Positions 8,207-16,642 of a stretch of DNA of 31,542 nucleotides are shown one piece after another. The stretch is from Candidatus Cloacimonadota bacterium. GTDB lineage: Bacteria > Cloacimonadota > Cloacimonadia > JGIOTU-2. Location of the stretch: the NCBI GenBank assembly GCA_016932035.1, contig JAFGDR010000020.1, forward strand, positions 1 to 31,542. The letters are read 5' to 3'. Numbering within the stretch: position 1 is the first letter of the stretch; the number at the start of each line of letters is the position of its first letter. The notes below the pieces were generated by a model. It saw only the letters and a list, made by a program, of their open reading frames with translations, had not been told where the DNA came from and searched no databases. Made by a program: the position numbers and the translations under genes.

Positions 8207-9526
8207 CTATTTCACAAAATTATCCAGCACTTCTGTCAGTGTGGGTTGTCCAATTTCCTGCAATTCATACGACACACGTACGGCAGGTTTATCAATTTTT
8301 ACTACTCTACGAAGATCAATGGGAGTTCCAATTACCACAACATCACAATCAACTGCATTTATTGTTTTTTCAAGATCCTTGATCTGCTGTTCTCCATAAC
8401 CCATTGCTGGAAGGAGCACACCAATCTCAGGATATTTATTAAATGTTTCTTCAATCGTTCCGACTGCCCATGGGCGTGGATCAACAAATTCACCTGCACC
8501 GCAACGCTCTGCTGCGACGACACCTGCACCGTATTTCATCTCTCCATGAGTAAGTGTGGGTCCATCTTCGACAACAAGTACACGGGCACCTTCGATCAAT
8601 TCGGGATTATCAACAAAAACTGGTGATGCACCATCAATGATGACTGCATTGTGGTTAACTGATCTTATGTTATCGCGAACTTCAAGTACGTCTTCCGGAT
8701 TTGCAGAATCAATCTTATTGATCACAACAACATCAGCAAGACGAAGATTTGTCTCACCTGGATAATAATAAAGCTCATGACCTGGTCTGTGGGGATCTGC
8801 AACAACGATGTTCAGCATATTGTCTGATTTGTAAAAGGAAGTATCATTATTCCCGCCATCCCATACGATGACGTCAGCTTCTTTCTCTGCTTCTTCAAGG
8901 ATTGCACCGTAATCAACACCGGCATAAATAATACTACCCATATCGATGTGCGGTTCGTACTCCTCCATCTCTTCGATCGTGCATTCATGCTTTTTGAGAT
9001 CTTCGATCGCAGCAAATCTCTGCACTTTTTGCTTTACAAGATCACCATATGGCATTGGATGACGGATCGAAGCAACCTTCAAACCTTTATCTTTCAGGTA
9101 GCGCACAACTGCACGGGTGGTCTGGCTTTTTCCGCAACCGGTTCTTACAGCACATATGGTAATAAGAGGTTTCGTTGTTTTGATCATTGTTTCAGTTGCA
9201 CTCAAAAGTACAAAGTCAGCACCTGCAGCATTTACCATCGAAGCTTTATGCATAAGATATTCGTAATTTACATCACTATAGGCAAATACAACCATCTCAA
9301 TATTATGTTCTTTGATAAGATCGATCAGTTCGGATTCGGCAACGATCGGGATACCATTTGGGTACAATTCTCCTGCCAATTCCTTTGGGTATTTTCTTCC
9401 TTCAATATCTGGAATTTGCGTTGCAGTAAAGGCAACAATTTCATAATCAGGATTATCACGATAGATCACATTGAAATTATGAAAATCTCTACCAGCAGCG
9501 CCCATGATAATGACTTTTCGCTTCAT
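8207..9526 (-). CDS. Cyclic 2,3-diphosphoglycerate synthetase-like P-loop GTPase
   Basis: This 439-residue protein matches the bacterial homologues of archaeal cyclic 2,3-diphosphoglycerate synthetase. The N-terminal domain begins [20 protein letters not shown] and continues to '[24 protein letters not shown]' (about 82-105). A P-loop domain follows with [13 protein letters not shown] (126-138, Lys133), a Walker-B-like 'VWDGGNND' (221-228) and an NKID box (270-273). The archaeal enzyme makes a thermoprotectant phosphoester; the bacterial role is unproven. I chose the ATG at 9524-9526 rather than one eight codons upstream, because AAAGGA precedes it at SD distance and the motif starts there. 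It ends 16 nt before rpsO and follows a 158-nt gap after the 4-TM gene. It may serve a nucleotide- or metabolite-linked function. Confidence 0.85.
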   Translation of the reverse strand: MKRKVIIMGAAGRDFHNFNVIYRDNPDYEIVAFTATQIPDIEGRKYPKELAGELYPNGIPIVAESELIDLIKEHNIEMVVFAYSDVNYEYLMHKASMVNAAGADFVLLSATETMIKTTKPLITICAVRTGCGKSQTTRAVVRYLKDKGLKVASIRHPMPYGDLVKQKVQRFAAIEDLKKHECTIEEMEEYEPHIDMGSIIYAGVDYGAILEEAEKEADVIVWDGGNNDTSFYKSDNMLNIVVADPHRPGHELYYYPGETNLRLADVVVINKIDSANPEDVLEVRDNIRSVNHNAVIIDGASPVFVDNPELIEGARVLVVEDGPTLTHGEMKYGAGVVAAERCGAGEFVDPRPWAVGTIEETFNKYPEIGVLLPAMGYGEQQIKDLEKTINAVDCDVVVIGTPIDLRRVVKIDKPAVRVSYELQEIGQPTLTEVLDNFVK

Positions 9527-9571
9527 GTTCTTTATCCTTTCAAGATTCATTTTTTGATGACATAACTTTTG

Positions 9572-9607
9572 GGGTAGAATAATGTGTCAAGTTTCATGAC
9601 CCTACCC
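9572..9607 (-). promoter_or_regulatory. Nested inverted repeats in the gap before the cDPGS-like gene
   Basis: An outer stem, GGGTAG (9572-9577) with CTACCC (9602-9607), encloses an inner stem, GTCA (9586-9589) with TGAC (9597-9600). A TTGACA (9585-9590, minus strand) overlaps the inner arm, but no good -10 lies at the right spacing. It could be a structured leader or a protein site. This gap (9527-9684) is the largest inside the long minus-strand run. Confidence 0.25.
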
Positions 9608-9684
9608 TTGTTATGCGCTTTTTCTGATGAATCACAAAGCTGGTCAATAAAAATTGATTGTATTATTTCTGTAAAGAAACACTC

Positions 9685-10044
9685 CTAATAAGTTATGACT
9701 GTTTGTCCCGGAAAAAGCACCATCTCAAATAAAAATACAACAAGTGAAATCAGCACGCTTGCAATTGCAGAGGAAAGGCAGCCCTTTGTTTGAACATTCC
9801 TGAAAAATGCACCTGCAATAATAATCATCAAACCATTAATAAAGATGAGGAAAATGCCAAATGTGAGTGCTATTAGGGGTAGTGATATGAATAAAAAAAT
9901 CGGTCGAATGAGTACATTCACGATACCGAGTACAAAGGCAAAAAGAAGTGCAGTGCCAAAGTTCTTGATCTCGATCAAGTGAGTAAGACGGCTGACGATT
10001 AAAACCGCAACAGAATAAATAACAAGTCTTATAATATAATCCAT
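9685..10044 (-). CDS. Small 4-TM membrane protein, phage-holin-4/YvlD-like family
   Basis: This 119-residue, very hydrophobic protein has four predicted membrane helices at about residues 5-20, 30-46, 52-80 and 92-112. The 'FGTALLFAFVLGIVNVLIRPIF' and 'LPLIALTFGIFLIFINGLMI' stretches are the signature of the YvlD/DUF360 family, annotated as phage holin family 4 superfamily. Despite the name these are chromosomal proteins of unknown role, and nothing else here looks phage-derived. The ATG lies 1 nt after the ftsZ stop (TAATATG), so it is probably translated by coupling with ftsZ. Its position makes a link to the envelope or division plausible but unproven. Confidence 0.85.
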   Translation of the reverse strand: MDYIIRLVIYSVAVLIVSRLTHLIEIKNFGTALLFAFVLGIVNVLIRPIFLFISLPLIALTFGIFLIFINGLMIIIAGAFFRNVQTKGCLSSAIASVLISLVVFLFEMVLFPGQTVITY

Positions 10045-10045
10045 A

Positions 10046-11176
10046 TTACTCTGACCTTTCTTTTATGTATAGATCACGGATTTCTTCCATTGTATATTCA
10101 TTATTTTGGGGTGCAAGTTGTTCTGACTGCTTGATCCGCGCCATGATCTCTTCGAGCTCTTTCTGTCTGTCTTCCTGGGTTTGTTCCTCTTCCGGTGGTG
10201 TAATGTCGATCTCCTTCTTGTCAGATGTGAGCATGCCAGTAGCTATGATCGCAATCGAGATAATATCTTTTAGATCTTTATCAAATACGAGCCCATGAAT
10301 GATATTTGTATTCTCATTTGTCTTTTCATAAATGATCTTTGTCACTTCCTCATACTCTTTGGTCACAAAATCAAAACCGACAGTGATATTCACAAGAATT
10401 GCTTTGGTTTCTTCAAGGGAAATGTCCTGAATAAGCGGATTTTCCAGTGCCTGGTGTGTAGCTTTTGCAGCTCTTCCCTCTCCGCTTGCAGATCCGAATC
10501 CGATAAGTGCATATCCCATCTCAGACAGCACAGTCTTCACGTCTGCAAGATCGACGTTCATATATCCCTCTTTATTGATGATCTCGGTAAAGGTTTTCGC
10601 CGCATTATAAAGTACGAAATTGGATTTCTCAAATGCCTGGTAGAGTTCAATATTATCGAATGTTTGTAGTAGTTTATCATTATCTATGATGATGAGAGAG
10701 TTGACATATTCCTTGAGTTCTGCAATGCCTTTATCTGCGTTTTCTTTCCTGTATTTTCCTTCAAAACTGAATGGGTAGGTCACGATTGCAATTGTGAGAA
10801 CATCCATTTCTTTGGCAATCTTCGCAAAGATCGGTGATGCACCTGTTCCTGTTCCTCCCCCCATACCGGCAGTGAGGAAAACGACATCTGAATGTGTAAG
10901 CGCTTTTTTAATGTCTTCTTTGCTTTCTTCAGCACACATAGCTCCGACTTCGGGTTTTCCACCGGCACCGAAACCTTTAACCAGATTCCTACCTATCTGA
11001 ATCTTATCTTCAGCAGCAGAAACATTCAGAACCTGCTGATCGGTGTTGACAGCAACATATTCCACACCACCAAGATTGTTCGTGATCATTGTATTGACAG
11101 CATTGTTTCCGGCTCCGCCAATGCCAATAATCTTGATCTTGGATATTTTGTTCGATGAATGATTAAATTTTAGCAT
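10046..11176 (-). CDS. ftsZ: Cell division protein FtsZ
   Basis: This 376-residue tubulin-like GTPase forms the septal Z-ring. It has 'GIGGAGNNAVN' at 18-28, the G-box GMGGGTGTG at 104-112, 'PFSFEGKYR' at 135-143 and the T7 synergy loop NVDLAD at 207-212. The GTPase core is complete to about residue 320. The linker is short and rich in E and Q. The last residues read 'YTMEEIRDLYIKERSE' and do not show the usual D-I-P-x-F-L/I motif that binds FtsA, so the tail is atypical. An SD (AGGGAGA) precedes the ATG by about 6 nt. It follows ftsA by 35 nt, and a small hairpin may mask its SD. Confidence 0.97.
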   Translation of the reverse strand: MLKFNHSSNKISKIKIIGIGGAGNNAVNTMITNNLGGVEYVAVNTDQQVLNVSAAEDKIQIGRNLVKGFGAGGKPEVGAMCAEESKEDIKKALTHSDVVFLTAGMGGGTGTGASPIFAKIAKEMDVLTIAIVTYPFSFEGKYRKENADKGIAELKEYVNSLIIIDNDKLLQTFDNIELYQAFEKSNFVLYNAAKTFTEIINKEGYMNVDLADVKTVLSEMGYALIGFGSASGEGRAAKATHQALENPLIQDISLEETKAILVNITVGFDFVTKEYEEVTKIIYEKTNENTNIIHGLVFDKDLKDIISIAIIATGMLTSDKKEIDITPPEEEQTQEDRQKELEEIMARIKQSEQLAPQNNEYTMEEIRDLYIKERSE

Positions 11177-11182
11177 ATCTTC

Positions 11183-11204
11183 TCCCTATCGACTTTCTCA
11201 GGGA
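11183..11204 (-). promoter_or_regulatory. Possible SD-masking hairpin before ftsZ
   Basis: In the ftsA-ftsZ gap, TCCCT (mRNA copy of 11200-11204) can pair with AGGGA (11183-11187), which is the core of the ftsZ SD; the loop is 12 nt. The stem is only 5 bp. It would reduce ftsZ initiation unless melted by ribosomes finishing ftsA. This is inferred from sequence only. Confidence 0.25.
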
Positions 11205-11211
11205 TCACTAT

Positions 11212-12486
11212 TTATGTAAAGCTTTGTATTTCGAACCATTTTTTAACTCGTTTTAAAAGACGATCAAAAACCGAACCTTTTCCAGGAGCAAGTGGTTCAT
11301 TTTTATAATTCTTAACACCCCAATACAGCAAACCGACCGCGGTTGCATACTTGGGATTCGAAAGCGTTTCTGTATCACCATAAATACCTTTGAATGATGG
11401 ATATCCGGTTTTAGTTGGAATTTCATGAAATACCTGGGAAAAGAGCTGATTTGTACTTTTTAAATTAGCAGTTCCTCCACATATAGAGATACCGGCAGTG
11501 ATCATTTCAAGGTATTTGCTCTTTACTACATTGTTATATACCAGCTTCGCTATCTCCTGCATTCGCGGATTGATGATCTCAGCAATAAGTTTCTTTGTAC
11601 GAAAGGTCGATGGATAACCTCCTATACCTGGGATTTCGATCTTTGAATCATCATCAACATTTTCAGGGATTGCATATCCAAAATCGATTTTTATCTTCTC
11701 GGCTTCTGCATTTGGAGTCCGAAGTCCAACAGAAAGATCCGATGTAATATTTTCTCCGCCGAAAGGAATAATGCAGGTGAATCGCAAACTGTTCTTATAA
11801 TAGATCGAAACATCGGTTGTGCCACCGCCAATATCAACAAGCACTGCACCAAGCTCGACCTCATCGTCGTTGAGAACAGCCATTGCAGATGCAATCGGTT
11901 GAAGGACGACATCTTTAACGTTCAAACCGAGCAGCTGTACGCTGCGGTATATGCTGTTAAGGTAACTCATATCTGCTGTGACGAAATGAACATCAGCTTC
12001 CAGGCGGTGTCCCGTCATACCGATCGGATCGATGATACCGGTTATACTGTCGATCATAAAATATTGCGGCTCAACGTGAATGAGTTTTTGATCACTTGTC
12101 AAAGGTGCATTCTTGATGGCATCTTTTTTTACATTTTCAATTTCAGTGTCTGTTACTTCAAATTCATTGATTTCTTCTGTGTATTTACTCTTGCTGATGA
12201 TATTTGCTATCCCGTGGCGTACAAAGCTGTGAATAAGTTCACCAGCCACACCGACAATGATATTTTCCGCATCAATGCCTGCCATTTTTTCAGCAGTACG
12301 CACAGCAGTATCAATGGATTCTGAAGCAGCTCTGATATTACGGATCATACCGTGTGATAATCCCTCGGATTTTGTTTCACCAATACCAGAGATTTTCAAC
12401 TGATTATTTTTGTCTATCACTGCAATGATACAACAAATCTTTGTTGTACCGATATCCAATGCTGTTACTACTTGCTGTCTTGCCAT
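11212..12486 (-). CDS. ftsA: Cell division protein FtsA
   Basis: This 424-residue actin-like ATPase tethers FtsZ to the membrane. It has the phosphate-1 motif DIGTTK at 11-16, phosphate-2 'VDIGGGTTDVSIY' at about 216-228, and an adenosine motif 'ISICGGTANLKS' near 330. The 1C subdomain follows the first phosphate loop. The C-terminus ends in an amphipathic helix, 'FDRLLKRVKKWFEIQ', the usual membrane-targeting helix. The start ATG overlaps the ftsQ stop by one base (TAATG), with no strong SD, so it relies on coupling. ftsZ follows after 35 nt. Length and layout are normal. Confidence 0.96.
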   Translation of the reverse strand: MARQQVVTALDIGTTKICCIIAVIDKNNQLKISGIGETKSEGLSHGMIRNIRAASESIDTAVRTAEKMAGIDAENIIVGVAGELIHSFVRHGIANIISKSKYTEEINEFEVTDTEIENVKKDAIKNAPLTSDQKLIHVEPQYFMIDSITGIIDPIGMTGHRLEADVHFVTADMSYLNSIYRSVQLLGLNVKDVVLQPIASAMAVLNDDEVELGAVLVDIGGGTTDVSIYYKNSLRFTCIIPFGGENITSDLSVGLRTPNAEAEKIKIDFGYAIPENVDDDSKIEIPGIGGYPSTFRTKKLIAEIINPRMQEIAKLVYNNVVKSKYLEMITAGISICGGTANLKSTNQLFSQVFHEIPTKTGYPSFKGIYGDTETLSNPKYATAVGLLYWGVKNYKNEPLAPGKGSVFDRLLKRVKKWFEIQSFT

Positions 12487-13250
12487 TATCGTAAAATCAC
12501 CAATTCATGTATTGGATCGGAGAACCTGACATCGATCTCAGAATATGTTGCCACGACATAATTTTGGTAAGCAAAAACCAGTTTCTCAAGCCGTTCATCA
12601 AAATCACGATCTCCTATGATAAATCGAACTCCTCCTTCGTTTTCAGAGATGACGACATCGTCATCATCCATATAAAACTCATTCACACATGCGAGGAATT
12701 CGGGAAATTTTGCTTTTATGATGCCGTAAACATCAATAAGCGTTTTGAAGTTTTTATCACTACATTGCTGCCCCGGTGTCAAATTATTTAAATCAATATC
12801 ACAAAAGACTGGTATATTACACGTTGAAGGTGGATTGACTTTCTCAAGTAAAACACGCTCTTCATCTATAATATAGTATTCATCATTTTGTGTTTGAAGA
12901 TATGCTATTGGCAAACGTTCCTGAATAATGACTTTCAACGTATTCGGAAAGATTCTGAGCAACCTGACATCCTGTATACGAGGATTTTTCAATAATGTGG
13001 TACGAACAATCTCATCATCCAGAAGATACAAATTTTCACCTTTGAAAACTGAAAGAGCAATATGAATGAGATCGGAATTTATATGAACAGTTCCGGTAAC
13101 TTCACTATCCTTCATCTCAAGATATGACCATTTTGTGACACCAAATTTCAACAGGTAAGCTCCTGCTCCTGAGATACTTACGCAAAGCACAAGCATGATA
13201 AGTGCCTTTCTGATGACCGGTTCCTTTTTTCGTGTTCTATTTTCCTGCAT
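12486..13250 (-). CDS. ftsQ: Cell division protein FtsQ/DivIB
   Basis: This 254-residue bitopic membrane protein scaffolds the septal complex with FtsL. A short basic cytoplasmic start (MQENRTRKKEP) leads to one membrane helix (about 14-35) and then a POTRA domain (about 48-118, containing 'LKNPRIQDVRLLRIFPNTLKV'). A beta domain follows, with 'YYIIDEERVLLEK' and a C-terminal 'VDVRFSDP'-like strand (here EIDVRFSDPIHELVILR), which is typical of FtsQ ends. The gene overlaps murB by 14 nt; a GGGGAGA in the murB end serves as SD. Its last base is shared with the ftsA start. Confidence 0.92.
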   Translation of the reverse strand: MQENRTRKKEPVIRKALIMLVLCVSISGAGAYLLKFGVTKWSYLEMKDSEVTGTVHINSDLIHIALSVFKGENLYLLDDEIVRTTLLKNPRIQDVRLLRIFPNTLKVIIQERLPIAYLQTQNDEYYIIDEERVLLEKVNPPSTCNIPVFCDIDLNNLTPGQQCSDKNFKTLIDVYGIIKAKFPEFLACVNEFYMDDDDVVISENEGGVRFIIGDRDFDERLEKLVFAYQNYVVATYSEIDVRFSDPIHELVILR

Positions 13251-14160
13251 ATGAAAAATCTCCCCATAGCTTGACCTCTAATTCAAGGTCTTTATTAAAT
13301 TTCTTTTTCACATCATTCTTCATTTTTTGAATAAGAAGATATACATCTTCTGCTGAAGCGTTACGCTTGTTTATTATGAAGTTCGCATGATCATTTGAAA
13401 TATATGCATCCCCAATGGAAAATCCTTTTAATCCGCATTTCTCGATGAGTTCACCAGCATAATAATCTGAACCATTCTTGAATGTAGAGCCAAATGTTGG
13501 CACTTGCCATAAATTTGATGATCTTCTTCTCGACATGTACTCATCACTACGCTGCTTTACAATGTGCATATTCTCTTTTTTCACACGAAATGTGCCTTCA
13601 GTAATGATGAATTTGGAAATAGAAAGCGATGTTTTTCTGTATGAAAAATCTATATCATCTTTTACGTATTTTACTTCATTTCCTTGGTCATTCAGAACTT
13701 TTAGAGATACAAGAACTTCGGAAATATCATGGTCAAACGCTCCTGCATTCATCGCGATGAGACCTCCAACAGTACCGGGAATACCGCTCAGGAATTCAAG
13801 TCCACTGAGTCCTTCGAGAATGCATTTTTTTTGTAGATTGATACATTCTATATTTGCTACAACAGTTAATGTATTTTCATGCTGTTCAATGGAATATGGC
13901 AGATTTTTTAGGGAGAAGAACACGCCATTAAATCCCATATCAGAGATCAATACATTCGAACCATTACCGAGAATTTTGTAAGGAATGTTATTGCTGCAGA
14001 TAAACTGAAAAAGAACAGAAAGTTCATCAATATTTTCTGGTTCCGCAAGATAATCTACTTCACCACCGCACTTTATGGTAGTCAGATCTTTACTGTTAAC
14101 CTTTGTTTTTATGCAATTTAAGTTATTGGTTTTGATAAAGGTATCGAAAATATTAATCAT
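13237..14160 (-). CDS. murB: UDP-N-acetylenolpyruvoylglucosamine reductase
   Basis: This 307-residue FAD enzyme reduces UDP-GlcNAc-enolpyruvate to UDP-MurNAc. FAD-binding motifs GNGSNVLISD (65-74) and GIPGTVGG (126-133) are present. Catalytic elements are SYRKT (173-177), the serine in 'GSTFKNG' (Ser225) and an E near the end (LELEVKLWG). The proline usual after FKN is replaced by glycine. It resembles the shorter type II enzymes. It overlaps murC by 4 nt (ATGA) and ftsQ by 14 nt. Confidence 0.96.
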   Translation of the reverse strand: MINIFDTFIKTNNLNCIKTKVNSKDLTTIKCGGEVDYLAEPENIDELSVLFQFICSNNIPYKILGNGSNVLISDMGFNGVFFSLKNLPYSIEQHENTLTVVANIECINLQKKCILEGLSGLEFLSGIPGTVGGLIAMNAGAFDHDISEVLVSLKVLNDQGNEVKYVKDDIDFSYRKTSLSISKFIITEGTFRVKKENMHIVKQRSDEYMSRRRSSNLWQVPTFGSTFKNGSDYYAGELIEKCGLKGFSIGDAYISNDHANFIINKRNASAEDVYLLIQKMKNDVKKKFNKDLELEVKLWGDFSYAGK

Positions 14161-15557
14161 GATTTTTTCATGCTCTTCTTATTCTGCTTTTCAAGAAGAT
14201 CAACAAACTGCTCTGCAACTTCATAAATATTTCCTGCACCCATTGTAATGAGAAAGTCACCGCTTTTGCACATCTTCATGAGCTCTTGAGGTATGTCAGC
14301 TCTATTTTTTATAAATAATACTTGTTTATGTCCGAGTTCCTCTGCAACATCAGAAATAAGCTTACCTGTAATTCCTTCGATCGGTTCTTCGCGAGCAGGA
14401 TATATTTCATTGATAATTATCACATCAGAATCCATAAGCGCTTCAGCAAATTGCCTATAGAACATCTTTGTCCTTGTATAGAGATGAGGTTGGAAGATCG
14501 CTATCACACGTCGTGCAGTGCCCTGTTTGATACTCTGTACGGTTCGTTTTACTTCAGTCGGATGATGAGCATAGTCATCATACACAAATATGTCATTAAC
14601 AAAACCCTTTCTTTCGAAGCGGCGATAGACGCCTGTAAATTTCAGCAATCCATTACGAATATCTATGAAAGGAATTTCCAGCTCGAGTGCAATTGATGCT
14701 GCCAACAGCGAGTTTTGAATATTGTGCAAACCCGGCAGTGAAAGATTAATGGTTCCTAATTTTTTATTTGCATAAACAAGATCGTATTCCGATTCAAAAT
14801 GTGACTGTTTGATATTCTCAGCACGAACTGATGCTCGTTTATCCAGCCCAAAAGTACAAATCCGTTTTTCGAATCTCGGCAGAATTCGCTTTACAGCAGG
14901 ATCATCAATGCAGGCAATGATCAAGCCGAAGAAGGGTACAGAATTAGCAAACTGGAGGAATGCATTTTCGAGATCTGCTATAGTGGGATAGCAATCGACA
15001 TGCTCTTCTTCGATGTTTGTAATAGCTGCAATTATGGGAGAAAGAGATAGGAACGACCGGTCATATTCGTCTGCTTCCACAACAATATATTGAGATTTCC
15101 CGAGAACAGCGTTACTATCAAAGTTCTTAACGACACCACCAATAACAAGTGTAGGAAGCATCTCAGCTTCGGTCAGTATCATTCCAGTCATCGAAGTTGT
15201 TGTTGTTTTACCATGTGTTCCTGCAATGCAGATACCCTTTTTCATTCTCATGAGTTCTGCCAGCATCTCTGCTCTGCGTATGACAGGGATATTCTTTTTC
15301 ATTGCAGTTTTGATCTCAATATTCTCATTTGTTACTGCTGATGATTTAACGACCACATCCACATCATTTTGAACATTCACAGCTTTATGATCATACGTGA
15401 TCTGAGCTCCCATCTTTTCTAATCGTTCGGTAACATGAGAGCAAAGCAGATCTGAGCCCGTAATTTTAAAGCCGTAATTTATGAGAAGCTCGGCGATGCC
15501 GCTCATGCCAATACCACCGATACCGACAAAATGTAATTTCTTTGTTTTTCCTAACAT
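14157..15557 (-). CDS. murC: UDP-N-acetylmuramate-L-alanine ligase
   Basis: This 466-residue ATP ligase adds L-Ala to UDP-MurNAc. The N-terminal Rossmann domain has GIGGIGMSG (12-20). The central ATPase has the P-loop GTHGKTTT (113-120). Then come 'EADEYDRSFL' and 'NIEEEHVDCY', and the C-terminal domain holds 'VYDDYAHHPTEVKRT', the MurC hallmark. Length is typical. Its ATG lies inside the murG end (7-nt overlap), with GCAGGA as SD. It overlaps murB by 4 nt. Confidence 0.97.
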   Translation of the reverse strand: MLGKTKKLHFVGIGGIGMSGIAELLINYGFKITGSDLLCSHVTERLEKMGAQITYDHKAVNVQNDVDVVVKSSAVTNENIEIKTAMKKNIPVIRRAEMLAELMRMKKGICIAGTHGKTTTTSMTGMILTEAEMLPTLVIGGVVKNFDSNAVLGKSQYIVVEADEYDRSFLSLSPIIAAITNIEEEHVDCYPTIADLENAFLQFANSVPFFGLIIACIDDPAVKRILPRFEKRICTFGLDKRASVRAENIKQSHFESEYDLVYANKKLGTINLSLPGLHNIQNSLLAASIALELEIPFIDIRNGLLKFTGVYRRFERKGFVNDIFVYDDYAHHPTEVKRTVQSIKQGTARRVIAIFQPHLYTRTKMFYRQFAEALMDSDVIIINEIYPAREEPIEGITGKLISDVAEELGHKQVLFIKNRADIPQELMKMCKSGDFLITMGAGNIYEVAEQFVDLLEKQNKKSMKKS

Positions 15558-16642
15558 TCTATTCCTGCTGTCATTAAGATATCACTTACAATGTGCTGTG
15601 TCGCTTCCGGTTTTGCAAGTGACTTCATGGCATGTGCCATAATTTCGTATTGCTGAGTATTATTCAAGATATTCTCTATATTTGTCAAAAGAATTTCCGG
15701 TGTCAGATCCTTTTCTTCTATCATAACTGCCGCACCATTCTGCGCAAAACTTTCGGCGTTCTTCACTTGATGATCTCCAGCGGCCCAGGGGAAAGGAATT
15801 ATGATGGCAGGAATCCTGAAATAAGCAACCTCTGAGAGTGAGATCGCACCAGCTCTGCATACCACAAGATCGCTCGCTGAATATACTAGATCGATATCAT
15901 TGAAGAATGGTTTAATGATCATGTTCCTTTGATTGCCATATTTTTCTATGATTTTTGAATGATCTCGTTTCCCAGTCTGGAATATTATTTGATAATCCTT
16001 TTCTAATAAGCTCTCAATTATTTTAAGAACTGCATTATTGATTGGTGTTGAACCGAGACTTCCTCCATAAATGAAGAGAGTTTTACTGTCTTTAAATCCG
16101 AGTTCCGTTTGCGCTACTTTGCGAGGAGTTAGATTGAGCTGGCGTATCGGATTGCCGGTATAAAGACAATTATCATTCTTTTTCAGATAATCTATTGCAA
16201 CATGATTACCCAGATATATCCGTTTTGCATAGGGTGCTATGAAACGCGTACTGAGTCCGGGATAGCTGTTTTGTTCCTGTAGGAATATTGGTATTTTTTG
16301 CAGGTGAGCGGCATAACCAGCAGTCCCGGTCACAAAGCCTCCGCATCCTACAAATAATGAAATCAAATTTTCTCTATAAATCTTTCGAGTTTCAACAATA
16401 CTTTTTATCATATAATAAGGAAAGAGAAGATTTTTTAGCGTAAGATATCGATACAATTTATGAACATCAGTTGGAATGCATGTATAGCCGTTTTCGCTGA
16501 CAATTTTATTTTCAATACCATCCTTCGAACCGATAAAAATGATCTCACAACTCTTAAGCTGGTCTTGTAATTCACGAGCTATTGCAATTCCCGGAAAGAT
16601 ATGTCCACCAGTACCGCCTGCAGCTATCGCGACCCTAAGCAT
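15551..16642 (-). CDS. murG: Lipid II synthase MurG (undecaprenyl-PP-MurNAc-pentapeptide GlcNAc transferase)
   Basis: This 363-residue GT-B glycosyltransferase adds GlcNAc to lipid I on the inner face of the membrane. It has GGTGGHIFPG at 9-18, 'GCGGFVTGTAGYAAHLQKIP' and 'LQEQNSYPG' in the N-lobe. In the C-lobe 'IYGGSLGSTPIN' and 'CRAGAISLSEVAYFRIPAIIIPFP' form the UDP-GlcNAc site. I chose the ATG at 16640-16642 over an upstream one at 16691-16693, because it places the G-loop correctly and gives the 8-nt overlap with ftsW seen elsewhere in this cluster. Length is normal. Confidence 0.96.
   Translation of the reverse strand: MLRVAIAAGGTGGHIFPGIAIARELQDQLKSCEIIFIGSKDGIENKIVSENGYTCIPTDVHKLYRYLTLKNLLFPYYMIKSIVETRKIYRENLISLFVGCGGFVTGTAGYAAHLQKIPIFLQEQNSYPGLSTRFIAPYAKRIYLGNHVAIDYLKKNDNCLYTGNPIRQLNLTPRKVAQTELGFKDSKTLFIYGGSLGSTPINNAVLKIIESLLEKDYQIIFQTGKRDHSKIIEKYGNQRNMIIKPFFNDIDLVYSASDLVVCRAGAISLSEVAYFRIPAIIIPFPWAAGDHQVKNAESFAQNGAAVMIEEKDLTPEILLTNIENILNNTQQYEIMAHAMKSLAKPEATQHIVSDILMTAGIEC

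Noticed and set aside
8093-9565. Long plus-strand open frames (e.g. 8093-8626 and 8948-9565) opposite rpsO and the GTPase
   Set aside because: They lie opposite well-supported genes, show no family resemblance and lack SD sites; they are shadows.
9685-10044. Prophage remnant suggested by the holin-like name
   Set aside because: The family is chromosomal and no phage genes, integrase or att sites are nearby.
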